From the NCBI GenBank assembly GCA_001910725.1, contig MJGA01000008.1, positions 62,001 to 126,000 on the forward strand: DNA of 64,000 nt, in the 5' to 3' direction. This DNA comes from Phanerodontia chrysosporium (Eukaryota; Basidiomycota; Agaricomycetes; Polyporales; Phanerochaetaceae). The notes under the pieces are model-generated. The model ran no database searches. It was not told where the DNA came from and saw nothing but the letters and a program-made list of their open reading frames with translations. This document shows, one piece after another, positions 1 through 12,275 of this stretch; within the stretch, counting starts at the first letter, position 1, and each line of letters opens with the position of its first letter. The translations under genes and the position numbers were made by a program.

Positions 1-769
1 AATCACTACGTAGCCCATCGGTTTCAAAAACTCGTGGCAGGGAGTCCGGCTGGATCCGCGGTTCCCGCTGCCTGTTCAGGCACAGCTGGAAAATTCTATC
101 CGTGTGTAATCAGCACCTTGATTGAACTGGTGAAAATTTCTTTACTGAGTCCGAGAGACGCAGAGAATGGTCTGCACAAGCAGGCTTCACGATATTCGCC
201 GAGTCGAACATCCGCAGAGGACTTCCTCTCGAAGAGATGGTGAAGGTCGAAAGCAAGGCATGTTGAGCAGAACATGACTTCCATTCTGGGAACCTTCGTG
301 GCGCGGTGATCGCCGAATGTCGATCATGGAAATTACGGAGACTAGACAATGCAGGTCCTCAATGTTTACTTCGATTCAGATTCTTATAGACAACAAAGAC
401 CAGCTAAGTAGCAATGTAGATAATTAAAACATCATCCTACTGACTACCCTACGAAGCTATCCGAGACCCAGTGATACTACTACAACAAAGCACAGACACA
501 CAGAACAGCTGGTTCTACACCGGGTGGGTCGGTTTTTACTGATACAATAATGCCCCTCGGTCTTGGGGAAAATAAGCGGGAGGGGATGCTACGGAGAAGA
601 AGGCAAAAGTTTGCTATGACCGCGCAGTGCCGCAGCGCACAGCGCAGCCACAGGGGCAGTGCATAAGGCAGTAGAGTGTCCGCGAGGGGGCACGAAGCAG
701 AGTCCGACACAGCCACACAGAACAGGGTCCCCAGGGATCGTGCGCCAAGAACGCACTCGCTCCGGGGGC
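1..769. other. No recognisable gene (left edge)
   Basis: Six-frame reading shows only short frames without recognisable domains or convincing splice structure. It lies downstream of the minus-strand orphan gene, so it probably holds its 3' untranslated region and intergenic DNA. Confidence 0.4.
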
Positions 770-1487
770 TTACGGCCAAGGGTACAGCGAGTAGGAAGGC
801 GAAGTGTAGGTCACGGTGCTCGGCGGCGAGGACGGCTGTGTCGGGTAAGCGTAGCGCGGCCGGTACGCGAGCACGGGCTGGAGGCTCGCCTTCGCGACGT
901 GGTGGATCTCGAGGAGGTACAGGTCCTCGAAGGTGATGTAGTTGGGCCCCACGCGCCAGGCCTGGTCATGCGTGTTGAGCGGCGCCATCTCCTGCGCGGA
1001 AGAGGGGGTGCACGGTGTTGGCAGGACGGCCCAGGCAGCAGACGATGGACGGGGGGACGTACTTCGATAAAGTCCTTCACGACCTCCGCGACGTGGATCG
1101 CCATCTTCGCGCGCGTGATGCTCTCCTTTTCCCGCGTCGCGCGCAGCGCATGCTTCTGCTTGCCGAAGGCGACGTAGCCCGGCCACTGCGCAGCGTCAGC
1201 GGGCGCGCACGCGGGCGGGAAGCGGACGGGCGACGCACCTCGATCCTGTACGTCACCTTCATGCCGAAGCCCTCAAGGAGCCTATCGTCTGCGCGCTGCA
1301 GGCTGCCAAAGTTGCGGGCCAGCGCGTCCGCGAGTCGGATGCCCTTGCGGTCGTTCTGCCAGAACTCTACGATGCCGATCGAGTGCGTGTGGTTCCGCTG
1401 GATGTTGGCCGCGTAAGGCCTTTGCGGGATGATGACTTCGGTGGGATAGGGCGATGATGCCATGTTCCTGGCGTACTGCTGAACCAC
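770..1487 (-). CDS. Agaricomycete-specific conserved protein, function unknown
   Basis: Three exons (1487-1239, 1185-1063, 991-770) join in phase 0 across two short introns with GTGCGT...CGCAG and GTACGT...CGCAG borders, giving about 197 residues. Exon 2 opens with WPGYVAFGKQ and exon 3 carries WRVGPNYITFEDLYLLE followed by HVAKASLQP. I recall this spacing (WPGY, then WRVG, then HVSKASWQP) from a family of hypothetical proteins found widely in Agaricomycetes; no function is known to me. The tail is rich in Pro, Ser and Tyr. The start is uncertain: the ATG at 1487 is preceded by a plausible acceptor, so a short upstream exon may exist. No signal peptide or membrane segment is visible. Confidence 0.6.
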
Positions 1488-2815
1488 AGGAGAGTAACAG
1501 TCAGACCGCCGTGCTTATGTACGACTCGGCAGGCACGTACCACGGAGGGGTAGGGGTAAAGGCTGGACATCCTAGATGAGGCGGGGTCGAAAGTAATTTG
1601 CACTGCCGATGCTATCCTGTCCTCACACGAGGCCGACTTTATAGTTCTTCGAAAGGTATGGCAGCCCTTTGAGAAACAAGGGCCTCTGAGGCGGTGCAAA
1701 CGCGCGAGAGTATGAAGACACACGCCCAGAAGACGGCGCAAAGCCAGGCGGCGGCTCATTCGTCTAGCCAGTGACAGGTCGCATCTTCGGACCAGCACCC
1801 GTCGGAGGCCGCCGTCTCTGCGACCGCTGCGCACCCGTTCCGATGAGGGGAGGACATGTCATTGTCTAGGGTCCTCTGCATGCTGAGGGACGGTTCGGAG
1901 CCACCCTGCGCGTGGCCGCGAGCACGCAGTGCAATCTCGCACAGCCCACTAGCGCCCGAAAAAACGAGTAGGTTTAAGGACAATTCGGCTAGGGCCGTGA
2001 GAACGCGCGACTCGACACGAGCACTGCTGTGCGCTCACGGAGCGACCTCGGATGTGCAACTCGACACCGCGTACGTCGACGAGGTCGCGCGCCCGGGGGC
2101 CATGGGCCTCCGAGGGATGTGGCTGATGCGCCAGCGCGGGCGAACGGAGTGCGACGTCGGAGGCGGTAAGTATCACAAAAAGGGAGCGGAGGCGATCGGC
2201 AGGGTGATCCGCAATTACCCAGCAGTCGTGCACAGCCGCGTCGATGACGATCGCAGTGCCTGAGCCCATGGCGTCCGCGTGGCTGGGCGATGACTGGAGG
2301 CACCGGTACGCCTACACGCCCTTGTAAGCTGGCATAAAGGCATGCGCATGTGAACATAGCCCTTTGTGTTCAATGAAACGCGCTGAACCTTGCGGCCTAC
2401 ACGCGCATCCTATGGAACGCTCTCCAGCGATGTTCGCGGAGGAAGCGCTACCCCCACGATGTGAAGATAGAAGGCAAACCTAGAGAACACGAGCCATCAG
2501 CGCCACGAGCTGCGCACTTTAGACAATACTGGACGTACGATGTGTGCGCAGTGGCGCATCGCGTCGGATGCTAACAGACACCGATGCGGGTGCCGCACAC
2601 AGCGGCAGAGGCAAGTGAGAAAATGATAGATGCGAGCTCAAGTGAGAGCAGAGCCCGCACTGTGCGGGCGTGCAAGCGACTGAAGGGGCCCAACGGTGTC
2701 GAGACGCGCAACGACGGACAAGGGCGGGAACTGTGTCGATCAGTCATGTATCATATTTCCAGCAGACACAGCTACGCCGTCGAAGATTCGTCCCTGGTGC
2801 AAGTACCAGCGGGCA
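1488..2815. other. Intergenic, nothing supportable
   Basis: Between the orphan gene and the 3' end of GWT1, both on the minus strand. Several open frames of 75-155 codons occur on both strands, but none shows family resemblance or consistent splice signals; they fit chance frames in GC-rich DNA. Confidence 0.4.
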
Positions 2816-4856
2816 TCAGAATCGCCAAAGCTTTCGGTTCCGCGCCGCCCACGCCACTGCGCACACCGCGGCGGAGTAACCAGTGAGAATGGCCAAGGCC
2901 CAGCCGCTGGAGGTGTGAATAGTCGGAATGCTGAGGTTTACTAGGCCCGTCATGACGTTGGCCTATCGGATAGGAGAATCAGTCATTGGTTTCGGCCCTC
3001 TCGGGGCAAGGCACAGCAGGGGACGTCACCTACCACGAGGAAGAACACTAGACCATTACGATTGACAGCTTCGAGGAGAACGGGCGCGCCGGGGGTACCT
3101 CGACCTTCTGTGCGGTCGCGGCTGAGGAGCACCGTGTCCGGTTGAACTTTCAGCTTAGATGTGGGCGAGTACACGGACTTCGACAGCGGAGACGGGAAGA
3201 AGATCAGGTCCAGGAGAAGATAGCCCAGCAGGAACGTCGTGTTGAATGCTGCGACCCAAATTACATACCGCAGATTGACCTGCGCCGGACAAGTCAGAAC
3301 TTCCGCCGCCGAAGAGAGTGGATCACGTACCACGCGGCGAGAGATGCCCCCACCGACGTCTAGCCATCCTAGAACGCCGAGCATAGTCCACCAGAGGACG
3401 GCATATGAACAGAGTTCCGTTGCTGTCTTGTCGTTTTCCCGGCGATTTGGAATCCGTGGGGTAGACTTCCTGCTCGGCGTGTCATCATCGCTTTCCGAGT
3501 CCGACCGGTGTATATGTTCCAGGGTGCCCTGGCGCAATTGCTGCTGCATTCTACGGAAGAAAGAGGGCGATGACGGCAGAATGACAGTGCCTGCCGATAG
3601 ACCGAGTAGATGGAGCGCTAGGTAACCTACGTGCGGGCTCAGCCGAATTCCATAACAAAAGAAAAATTTGGAATAACTCACCAACCAGGGAGACTATTCC
3701 CTCTTTGTTTGCACTAATCAGCGACTCTCGCGGAGCATCCAAGACGTAGGCCATGAGACCTCCAGAGGACAAGGCAAACTGATGAACTTGAGACTCCCGA
3801 GTCAGCCTTCAGTGACTCGACGGAGCGCATGTACTGCCATACCAATCGCTAGCAGCACCCCTAGTGCCGATATAGGCATGTAGATAATGACCGGATGCAG
3901 CAGAACCTGGAGCACCGGAATGACGGCCAAAGTAAGGAAGAAGTTCCAGTGTCTACCGTATTCTGTCTCATGCTCCTGTATATGCATTGGTCAAACGCAG
4001 CAGGTGAAGGAGTGAGGTGCATACGGGATACTGCGTGCCCTTGACGGACAATGTTCTTAGTAGGCCTAGGATCAGAAGTGGGAAGCATTTGCGAATTGCA
4101 ACCGCGACCTTCGCGAATACGGGCGTCTTCAGATGGGCAGGGTTCTTGATGAGCGGGATGGCAGATACGATGCCTTGGGAAAAGATGAACGATCCGACCC
4201 CCATGTCCATCTACGAACCGTCAGTAAGGTCAAGCGTTTCATTGGAGAACTCACAAGCGATGCACCAAACGTCTCACACTTCGCCAGAACGCGTGGAAAG
4301 ACGGGGAAGTCGACCGCCAGGATGCAGATGGCTGTGAGGAGGAGCATGTGGGCTCGATATGTTGTAAGAGCCGCGAGAGGCGGTATAGTTGAGTCTGCTT
4401 GTGGATGCGACTCATGAGCAGCACTGTCCGTGGCAATTGCTTTCCTGACTGGCGACGATCTCCGACTGCCGTGGCGGCTGCTAGTGCCAAGCGTCGATGG
4501 CAGAGGGGTTCCGGCCTCGCGTGGGGGCACAAGCAGCAACACCGACGTAGGAAGCAACAGCAGAAGGAGCAGATACGTCGGAGTGAGAGCAAATATCGTT
4601 ACGGACAACAGCAAGGGGATGACTAGAACCGAGAAATCCATGACGAAATTGGTACTCCTGTGCGGCGGCAGTCTGGTACGAAGGGCCGAGTGTAAGGCTA
4701 TGGATGCCTTCCGGATATCAGCACTACGCTGAGTACACGTAGTAACATGCCATCTACCAGCGCAGCAAGTGATACCATATTGACATGGCCAACCGAGGAG
4801 CCAGTCGCTCCAGAAACGAATGCTTCCTTCAAAGTCTTGTAGTCGTTTCCGTTCAT
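2816..4856 (-). CDS. GWT1: GPI-anchor inositol acyltransferase (GWT1/PIG-W)
   Basis: Multi-exon gene whose exons match the GWT1/PIG-W family, the multi-spanning ER enzyme that acylates the inositol of GlcN-PI early in GPI-anchor synthesis. Exon 1 starts at ATG 4856 and contains [20 protein letters not shown], the family's N-terminal signature. Later exons give a Leu-rich double membrane segment near 4600, a luminal loop with DMGVGSF near 4200, further membrane helices near 3950, 3650 and 3400, and the [10 protein letters not shown] block near 3050. The last exon (2962-2816) encodes [14 protein letters not shown] and ends [11 protein letters not shown]. Introns are short GT-AG. I found no frame break. 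It is the known target class of fungal GWT1 inhibitors. A tRNA-like sequence lies just upstream. Confidence 0.9.
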
Positions 4857-5675
4857 GTTGCTCGGAGAGCCTTTGGGCCAGGAAGCGGGTGGGTTGCCAC
4901 AAAATTCAGTATGTTGAGCGAGCCAAGACGCAGTAATGAACGTGTAATGTGATGGAGAATGAGAATAGGGCGACAGAGATTGTGGGCGAGGACGAAGTCG
5001 AGTACGCAGAGTCGCGTCAGGTCGTACGTCACGTGACTGAACTGAAACAGAAAAAGATGCCACGCCGGCGAATTGAACATGCCTCGCTCCTCTTCGCGCT
5101 ATACCGTTGATCTATGGCGTTTGCGTCTCCCGCGAGTGCCCTCACCGCCAACAACGTCAATCGAAGGCAAGACCCCTTCACCACCGTACATGAGTCTCCT
5201 GCCAGAATAACCGCAAACACCTCAACACTCGTTATACGCATGCTCTCATTTGCTTTCGACCAAGCCCCATCACCAACTGGAGGGTCAAGCTGGAAGCAAG
5301 CTAGCCCATGTTTTCAAGTTTGCTCGCAAGTCCGGTAGTCCCTGGTATGCTGACGATGAGTGTTTCTCTCTCCCAGGGATTGAACATATCAATGCATATG
5401 GTCCAATCAGCAGGCTCCCCGACATCATCAGTTCCTACGGCAATGACGGTCCGAGAAAGTGATAAATCAGTGCCCATGACCGGTTATCTCATGTGGACAG
5501 AGTTATACACATGAGGTGCACGAGACTCCGTCAGATGCAGACCATAGTTTCTCGTCTAGATAAGTAGGTTGGTAAGGCCATCTTTTCCGATACCGATAAC
5601 AAGGTCTGTCTGCAACGACAAGGTGGGTCTAGTAAGCCTCCGTTCCACCTCCCTACACTCATACCATTCGTCAGG

Positions 5676-7832
5676 ATGATGGACGACTACAGCACCAGCA
5701 AGAGTCCAGAAGTTGTAGAGCTCGCCCGTGAATGTCACGATGCAGCGGTGTCGTCCTCAGAGCGCCGCCTGAACGAACTTGGGTACAAGAGCGAATTCCG
5801 CCGTGACATGTCCCTCTTCGGGGTCTTGGGCATCTCATTCTGCGCCATTGGGATCCTAACCGGAATGAGCAGCGCCTTCCAGACAGGGCTCTTCTCAGGT
5901 GGGCCACTTGGCCTCTTTTGGGGCTGGAATGTAGGATACCTTCCGCCGTTCCACTTGTGGTGTTTGGCTGATATAGCGTTACTCTAAGATCTGCAGCTTT
6001 TTCATGCTTCTCATTGCCCTATCTCTGGCTGAGATATGCAGCGTCTTGTGCGTGTATAGTAGTTACAACCCCGCCTCCGGTTACCTGACGCGACTTGTAG
6101 TCCAACCATGGGCGGTCTCTACTTCTGGGTCTGCAAAATGCAGCCCGACAAGCCGATGCTAGGCTGTGAGTGCACACCTAGAAACTTTGTTCCGTAAAAT
6201 TGTCTGATGCGTCTGACAGTTTTCGTATGTTCGCCCTGGGCGTGACATAATCACTCGCTGACCGCTACCGACAGACAGGTTGGATATACAGCATTGCGAT
6301 GGTCTTCACAGGCACGTCTGGAAACCTGAGGTGTGAACGGCCTTACAAGACCTGCATGCTTGTCTGACTCGGCTTGCTCAAAGTGTCGCTCTTTACCTCG
6401 CATCACTTGCGGAAGTAGGACAAGGCAGGACATTGACCCGCGTGGAGATTGCCGCAATAGCATGGGGTGTAAACATCCTGTCAGGCATCATCAACACTGT
6501 GGGCACGAAGGCCATCGGAGCCCTGAGCACATTCAACCTCTGGTGGACCCTTGGCGGCACACTGGTGCTGGTAATCACCCTTCTCGTGAAGGCGCCTGTA
6601 AAGGTCGGTCTGGCGTGCCCGCGTGTTTCCACCTGTGGCTAACGTCGGAACAGAACTCGGCAGACTTCGTCTTCACGGACTTTGAGAAGTGCGTACGGCC
6701 AACTCCGCGATGACACCGGGGCCAATCCATGCTGACCGAGGGGCTAGCTTCACGGGTTGGCAGTCTAGAGGCTTTGTCGTGCTTCTCGGTTTCCTGCAGG
6801 CATGTCCACCCCTTCCTGCGACCCAACAAGTTCTGATGCCTCTGTAGGCTGTGTACACACTCGAGGGCTGCGAGACTGCCGCACAGGTTGCCGAGGAAGC
6901 CAAGCGGGCCGAATTGCTGGCGCCCCTGGCCGTCGTCGGGAGCATCGTGGGGTCGTGGATGATTGGGCTTGCGTACATGCTCGCTCTGCTCTTCTCCGTG
7001 CAAAGCATCGCCCGCGTGCAGGCCACCTCCTACGCACTTCCTATCGCTCAGCTCTACGTCGACGCCGCGGGGCAGAAGCTGGCGCTGCTCTGCCTTGCCG
7101 TCGTCATGCTCGCACAATTCATGGCCGCGGTCACCGCGTTCACGGCCAGCTCCCGCCTATTCTATGCGCTGGCACGAGATAACGCCATCCCCTGTAAGTC
7201 GTGGTTCATGGCTCTCAACCGCTTCCAGGCTCCGTACGTCGGCGTCTGGCTCTCGGTCCTTATCGGTTGCGTTATTTCATGCGCATACATTGGGTCTGCA
7301 ATAGCGGTAAGCCGAACGACAAGACAGATCCAGGAGCCGGCCTATCTGCTGACAATGTCCTCTGCAGTTCAACGCCATCCTGTCCTCGGCTGCCATCGCC
7401 GTAATGCTCAGCTATCTGCAGCCTATATTAATTCGCACACTCTGGCCAACTTCATCGTACGTACTCATAAAGCTCATCGTTCGTCCCAAGCCTCACATCT
7501 CCCCTCGATAGCTTGCCTGCTCGCGGTCCCTTCAGTCTGGGCAAGTGGTCTTGGCCAGTCAACCTTGCGAGCTCGCTGGTGCGTGACATGTTGGCTCGAC
7601 CATTAAGTTGACCGAGATCGATGCTCTTCAGTTCACGGTGTTCATCTGCGTGCTATTCATCCTTCCCACTGCGACACCCGTGACACAGTTCAACATGAAC
7701 TACGCCATTGTTGCAATCGGGGGTGTCGTGCTCATCGTGAGCATCGCCTGGATGCTCTGGGGGCGTTCCCACTTCACCGGGCCCGTACGGACGCTCGCGG
7801 TCGAGCAATACGAGGACGAGTCTAAACTTTGA
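5676..7832 (+). CDS. APC-family amino acid/GABA permease
   Basis: Eleven exons (5676-5930, 5989-6047, 6101-6165, 6279-6330, 6384-6597, 6654-6688, 6748-6799, 6848-7306, 7368-7456, 7512-7578, 7632-7832) join without a frame break into 515 residues, the normal length of fungal amino acid/choline/GABA permeases (APC superfamily, about 12 membrane helices, plasma membrane or vacuole). The N-terminal tail has LNELGYKSEFRRDMSLFG, then GISFCAIGILTG (helix 1), SLAEICSVFPTMGGLYFW, and the conserved loop NFTGWQSRGFVVLLGFLQ before AVYTLEGCETAAQVAEE. The exact substrate cannot be read from sequence. Intron 6800-6847 starts with GC rather than GT, and only that junction keeps the frame. The gene is head-on to the 2OG oxygenase, 65 bp away. 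Confidence 0.92.
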
Positions 7833-7897
7833 TCCCAGCAGTTCCCTAAAGATACACAGTTTCGAGATGCACCGATACAGACGGTTATTTTTGGCCA

Positions 7898-9477
7898 TTA
7901 GTTGTAGTGTCTCACCAGTACTCCGTTAATGTACTCCTCTTCAACACGTTTGTCCTCCACCTTCTTCAGCTCACTCTTCCCGTACGCGGCGGTGCGGCCC
8001 TTGCGCCACACCTCTGCGGTCGGTGCGTGAGCGTCGTCGAAGCGGCGTTCGATACCTACGCGCTGGAGCACCGGGCTATTCGCGAGCGGAGCGAGGACAA
8101 CCGCGTCGTCGGGGATGGCAAAGTAGAACGCGCCGAGGCGGGTGTACCCGCGCTGGTCCGAAGGCGGCTGCACAACACGGTGGATCGTAGCCCTGTAGTA
8201 TCCACCCGACAGGAACTCCATCGCGTCGCCGGCGTTGATGACCTGCAGCGCGGCATGAGTCAATGAGCGACGAGGGAGGGCATGCGACGCACGAGCGCGT
8301 TGTCGATGTGCCGTACCCAGCGCCACTTCCCGTCTTGCCCGAGAATCTGCAGCGCCGCGACGGGCTGTGACCAGAGGACGGTGATGCTGCCGAAGTCTGC
8401 ACGAAGCGAGCTTAGCCCGTCTTGACCTGCCCCTGGCTGGAAAGCGACGCACCGGTATGGCCCTTTAGCCAGACATTGTTCGATTTCGCCTCCTCTTCTT
8501 CCGACCGCGGGTAGCTAGCGGCGAACTTAGACAACCACTTTGAAAATTGAAGTAGGGAGGGACATACTACTTCATGAAGCGCACTACAATGACACGTATT
8601 CAGCACAGGCCATCGAACCCTAGCCGGAGGCGCGTACCATATGTTTCCCAACGGCGTCCCAGTTATGCAGGTTGACGAACGTGTCTTCCGGGAGCTCGAG
8701 CCCTGTAGCCATCAGCCTACGGAAGCGTCAGCCCCGGGATGCTGTTGAGCAGAACGGGTGCAATACCGCAAGATGGGATGCAATACATTGAAGTGGTTAT
8801 GTCTGGCGAACGCATCGAGCTCCGCCAGCAGCGGGCGCAGCGCTTCCGGGTGCTCTTTTTTGGTCACGATCCGGTTGACTAGTCTCCGGTCAGCAAGCGC
8901 GGACCAAAAAGGGGATCTAGTCTCTACATACTGTTGTAGTTTTCCACCTGGTCACGTACGCCACCGTCGACATGCTAAGACATGTCATGAGCCTGCCGGG
9001 AAGCACGCAATAACTTTCAGCAGGAACCTACCCAATACTGACGAAGCTTGTACCCTTGATATGAACCTGTTTCGAGCATCTTGCCGTTGTACTTCAATTT
9101 TTCTTCGTCAGAAACTTGGGCGAATGGAACGTTCGCGATGTCAAATATCCTGTCTTTCTGCAATATCGCACTCGTGAGCAGAGTCGGCTACTCCTATGAG
9201 ATCTACTCACCTGCTCGGAAGACAGGCCGTGGTTGATGACATAGAAGAAACCCTTCGTACGCATCGCATCTCGTACAATGTCTGCGAGCTCTGCACGGCC
9301 CTCCGGGGTTGTAAACTTGGACAAATCGACAACCGCCAAGTCCGCGTAGTCCACTGCAGTACATAAGGTCAGCAACAGATAGACCACCAGCGTCGTCGAC
9401 TCACAATCCGCCGTGGTCTCAGGGGCCGGTTCATAGTGCGGTACAGGTGGCAGCGTGGTGGTCTGCGTGACAGCCAT
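7898..9477 (-). CDS. 2OG-Fe(II) dioxygenase, isopenicillin N synthase-like
   Basis: Non-haem iron 2-oxoglutarate-dependent oxygenase with about eight short introns. The N-terminal DIOX_N part reads YADLAVVDLSKF and GFFYVINHGLSSEQ; the core has the iron ligands HTD (within LKGHTDFGS, near 8400) and the distal His in ATIHRVVQPP, followed by RGYTRLGAFYF where the Arg typically binds 2-oxoglutarate. The end is INGVLVRHYN. Such enzymes hydroxylate or desaturate small molecules; the substrate is unknown. One base seems missing in the run at 8647-8649: a fourth G on the coding strand restores GETYVRFMKYYPRSEE across the next intron. So it is either a broken copy or, more likely, an assembly error. 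Confidence 0.8.
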
Positions 9478-10853
9478 GGCTGAGTTCGACCTTGACAAGG
9501 TTGTGGTGCACGCAGACGGTGCGCCTCAGGAGGTATATATCGATGATGCGCAACGGCCATTCCGAGACGAACCCGTGCCGTCACTTTTCAAGGGGCGAGA
9601 GGTCACGCCATCCATACAGTCGCCACGCCATCCCCAGCCTCTATTGCGCGGGAAGCAACTGCTCGAAACGTAGGAGACGGGGCCGAGAGCACCTCTGCAC
9701 CCCTGGAAAATTTGCGAATAAGCACGATAAATGGTCGGAATATTAGAGCGTGCCGTGCCTGTCTCGTCGTCGCCATAACAGAGAAAGACGAGGCACAGAA
9801 CGACGTCTAGAGCCCTGCGCAATTTCGCGAGCTCAAAGACGAGCGATGGTGCCAGCGCCCAGACAACCTCCCGCGGAACTCCCGCGCTGTACAAATCAGG
9901 CATCTGTGCAAGTTCAACGCACCCGGGAGGCACCGCCCGAGTCGGAGGCCAAGATGCTCTCGGCCTCTTGTGCACATTGTGCCTTGCGCATCAGGTTTGC
10001 GGGCGGTGATAAATGCGCATCACGGCGACGCTACCGCGACACCGAGCACACCACAGCATTACTCCCTGCGGACGATCCGTCGGGTCGCTTACAAGCTTGC
10101 CGCCGGCAGCGTCGGGTGGGAGACACAGCAAGGATACGTTTGTCTCACCAGCACTGTTGAGACATGCATGTAATCTGAGTACCTCTGGGAAACAGCCTAT
10201 TTGCGATGGTGACTTGCACACAAGGTCAGTCTAGATGCGGGTAGACTGTCTCATACTGCGGAGACGTCCTCGAATTGGTAGACTAGCTCGTTGAAGCTAG
10301 GGACTATTTTCTATTCTACCAAATCATAACGTGCATATCCAGGATTGTGTATCTTGTCTGTAGAGCAGTGGCGCGGTAATAATGGACGGGACTGCCTTGC
10401 CTTGGAAACTCCCGACCTGCCATTGTCGCCTCATCAGCATAGTCGGCGACCGGCCGCGTCCTCATCACCGCGCCCGCTGTCGGATTTGAGCAATCATGCA
10501 AGTCAACAGACATTCATCCGTGGCTGAGCTACGAAATCTATAACGAGCGAGCAGAAATTCAGTAATGAGCGACCAAATCCACCACGATTTGCTAAGGCCG
10601 TCCGGGCCGCAACGAGATGTGTGAGGCTACCAACAAGGACAAGATACACAGCCTAAATGAGATGATGTAGGGATACAATATCTATGGGTATATACATTAC
10701 ATTCTCGCCAACGCCTCAGAAGGTCCGTGTATGAATGATGGTTGTACAGTCGTTCCGTTGTAAGAGGAACCAGCGGATCTGCCCGCACGGGCTGGACAGC
10801 TGGGAGACGTCCGCAGCATCGCTGCGTGTTCGACGTGTCCTCGACGGTAATGA
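9478..10853. other. Intergenic with a minus-strand TATA element
   Basis: ATATATACCT on the minus strand (9532-9541) lies about 55 bp upstream of the oxygenase start and is a plausible TATA box. The rest, up to the 3' end of the MCU gene, holds no open frame with family resemblance. One 149-codon minus-strand frame (9975-9526) overlaps this promoter and has no recognisable domain. Confidence 0.4.
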
Positions 10854-12231
10854 TCATGATGACGCAGCACCGGAGCCGTTCTCCGACTCTCGCGCAGCCT
10901 GTTTGATCTCCTCGACCTCCTTCCGCGATTGCTCTTCCGCACGCTCGCGCTCCTCTATGCGCTCTTTCCATCGGCGTTCATCATAGTCCTCGGCGATCTT
11001 GCTGATTTCTTTGCGCAGCGACTTGGCCTCCGTGATCAGATCCGCCCAGCGATCGATATCGAACCCGCGCGCCCTATACAGAGCCTGCCGCCGGGTTGAC
11101 ACCGAGCGGTCCAGAACAGACGAGTACGAGACCTCGCGGCCCTGATACAAGAACCTGCCGGCGAGATGCTCAGCGAACCGCGCGTATGTATGCATGGGCG
11201 CTCCGAGTACGTACCACAGATATCCGAGTATCACCATGGACAACCCTGACAAGTATGTAACAGGCTCCATGATATCCCTAGCCAACGACGTCAGCGCCTC
11301 TATCGAGCGCAACATGATGAAGAAGATCGCGTACCATCCCAGATCCCAGAACGTCAGACGAGCAACCGCGCCCCAGTAGACGACGAGCATCGCGAGCCCT
11401 CCGACCGCCATCCGTCGGGCTCCGCGATGCGCTTCCATGTCGCACTGCCGCTTGATCTCCTCCATGCTGTGAAGCTCCTGCTCTATTGCTTCAAGTCTGC
11501 GCCGAAGGAACCGCGTACGATCCGCGAACGACGGCACTTCCACTGGGAGGCTCCTCTCAACGTCCCCGTCCTTGATGCGGAGCTCGAACTGTTCCGTGCG
11601 CGCGGCATCTCGAATGAAGTCGCCGACATCGGTGGACTGCGACCACTGAAGTTCCCGGCCTCGAGGTGTGACACTCGTAAAGCTGATCGTAGGTGACCGA
11701 AACCCGCTCAAGGACGAGACAATAAGGCGGCTCATGTGAGAGAGCGGCTGCGATGGATGTAGCAGAAAGACAGTGGGCGGTCCTCCTACGGGCGTTCCGT
11801 CAAGCTGTAAACGGTCCAACGGCAGGATGAGCTTGAAGAGATGCGACGACGTGGGTGACAGCTTCCCTACCGTGAAACGGCGTCAGTACTGAGCGGGACG
11901 CGACGTTCCTCATACGACGCGCAGTATACGTTAGGTACACACCTTTACCGCTCTGTAGGGCGTCGAGATCCGGATCTTTGTCTGCATTATGATCGAGCCC
12001 ACCCATGTCCGTCATGACCTGCGAGTCCTCCTTCCACTTCGTATGTCGAGAGCTCTCGGCGAGGAAGCGGGAATGCCCCACATTGAGGTTCTCAGCCTCG
12101 TTGTCTGCTTGCCGCGCGGCCAGGTTTGAGTTGAGGCGTATCCGGGCACACACCCTCCAGGCATACGGCCAGGTACACGACCGGCGCATGGGGGCCGTTT
12201 GAACCACCACGCGGAAGGGCAGAGAGAACAT
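10854..12231 (-). CDS. mcu: Mitochondrial calcium uniporter pore subunit (MCU)
   Basis: Exon 1 (12231-11943) begins with an Arg-rich stretch poor in acidic residues, as in a mitochondrial presequence, and joins exon 2 at 11866 in frame. Inside exon 2 a 57 bp segment (11334-11278, GTACGC...GCTAG) stays open in frame, but removing it joins FWDLGW to DIMEPVTYLSG and restores the MCU pore signature WDIMEPVTY, so it is an intron. That leaves about 414 residues. Before the pore is a coiled-coil-like stretch (RRLEAIEQELHSMEEIKRQC) and a first membrane segment (VGGLAMLVVYWGAVARL). The second segment follows the signature, and a charged coiled coil (EERERAEEQSRKEVEEIKQA) closes the protein. MCU conducts Ca2+ across the inner membrane, with the Asp and Glu of the signature lining the entrance. 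The start at 12231 rather than 12189 is a choice on context. Confidence 0.88.
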
Positions 12232-12252
12232 TTCTGCTCGTCGTTAAGAGCC

Positions 12253-12275
12253 GCGTCGTCGTCGTCGTCGTCGTC
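12253..12275. repeat. Trinucleotide microsatellite (GTC)n
   Basis: About seven perfect GTC units just upstream of the MCU start codon, in its 5' untranslated region or promoter. Such tracts vary in length between strains. Confidence 0.8.

Noticed and set aside
9526..9975. 149-codon minus-strand frame upstream of the oxygenase
   Set aside because: Overlaps the TATA element of the oxygenase gene and has no recognisable domain.
11278..11334. A 19-residue insertion in MCU as a novel pore variant
   Set aside because: The segment has intron borders and typical intron length, and its removal restores the canonical motif exactly.
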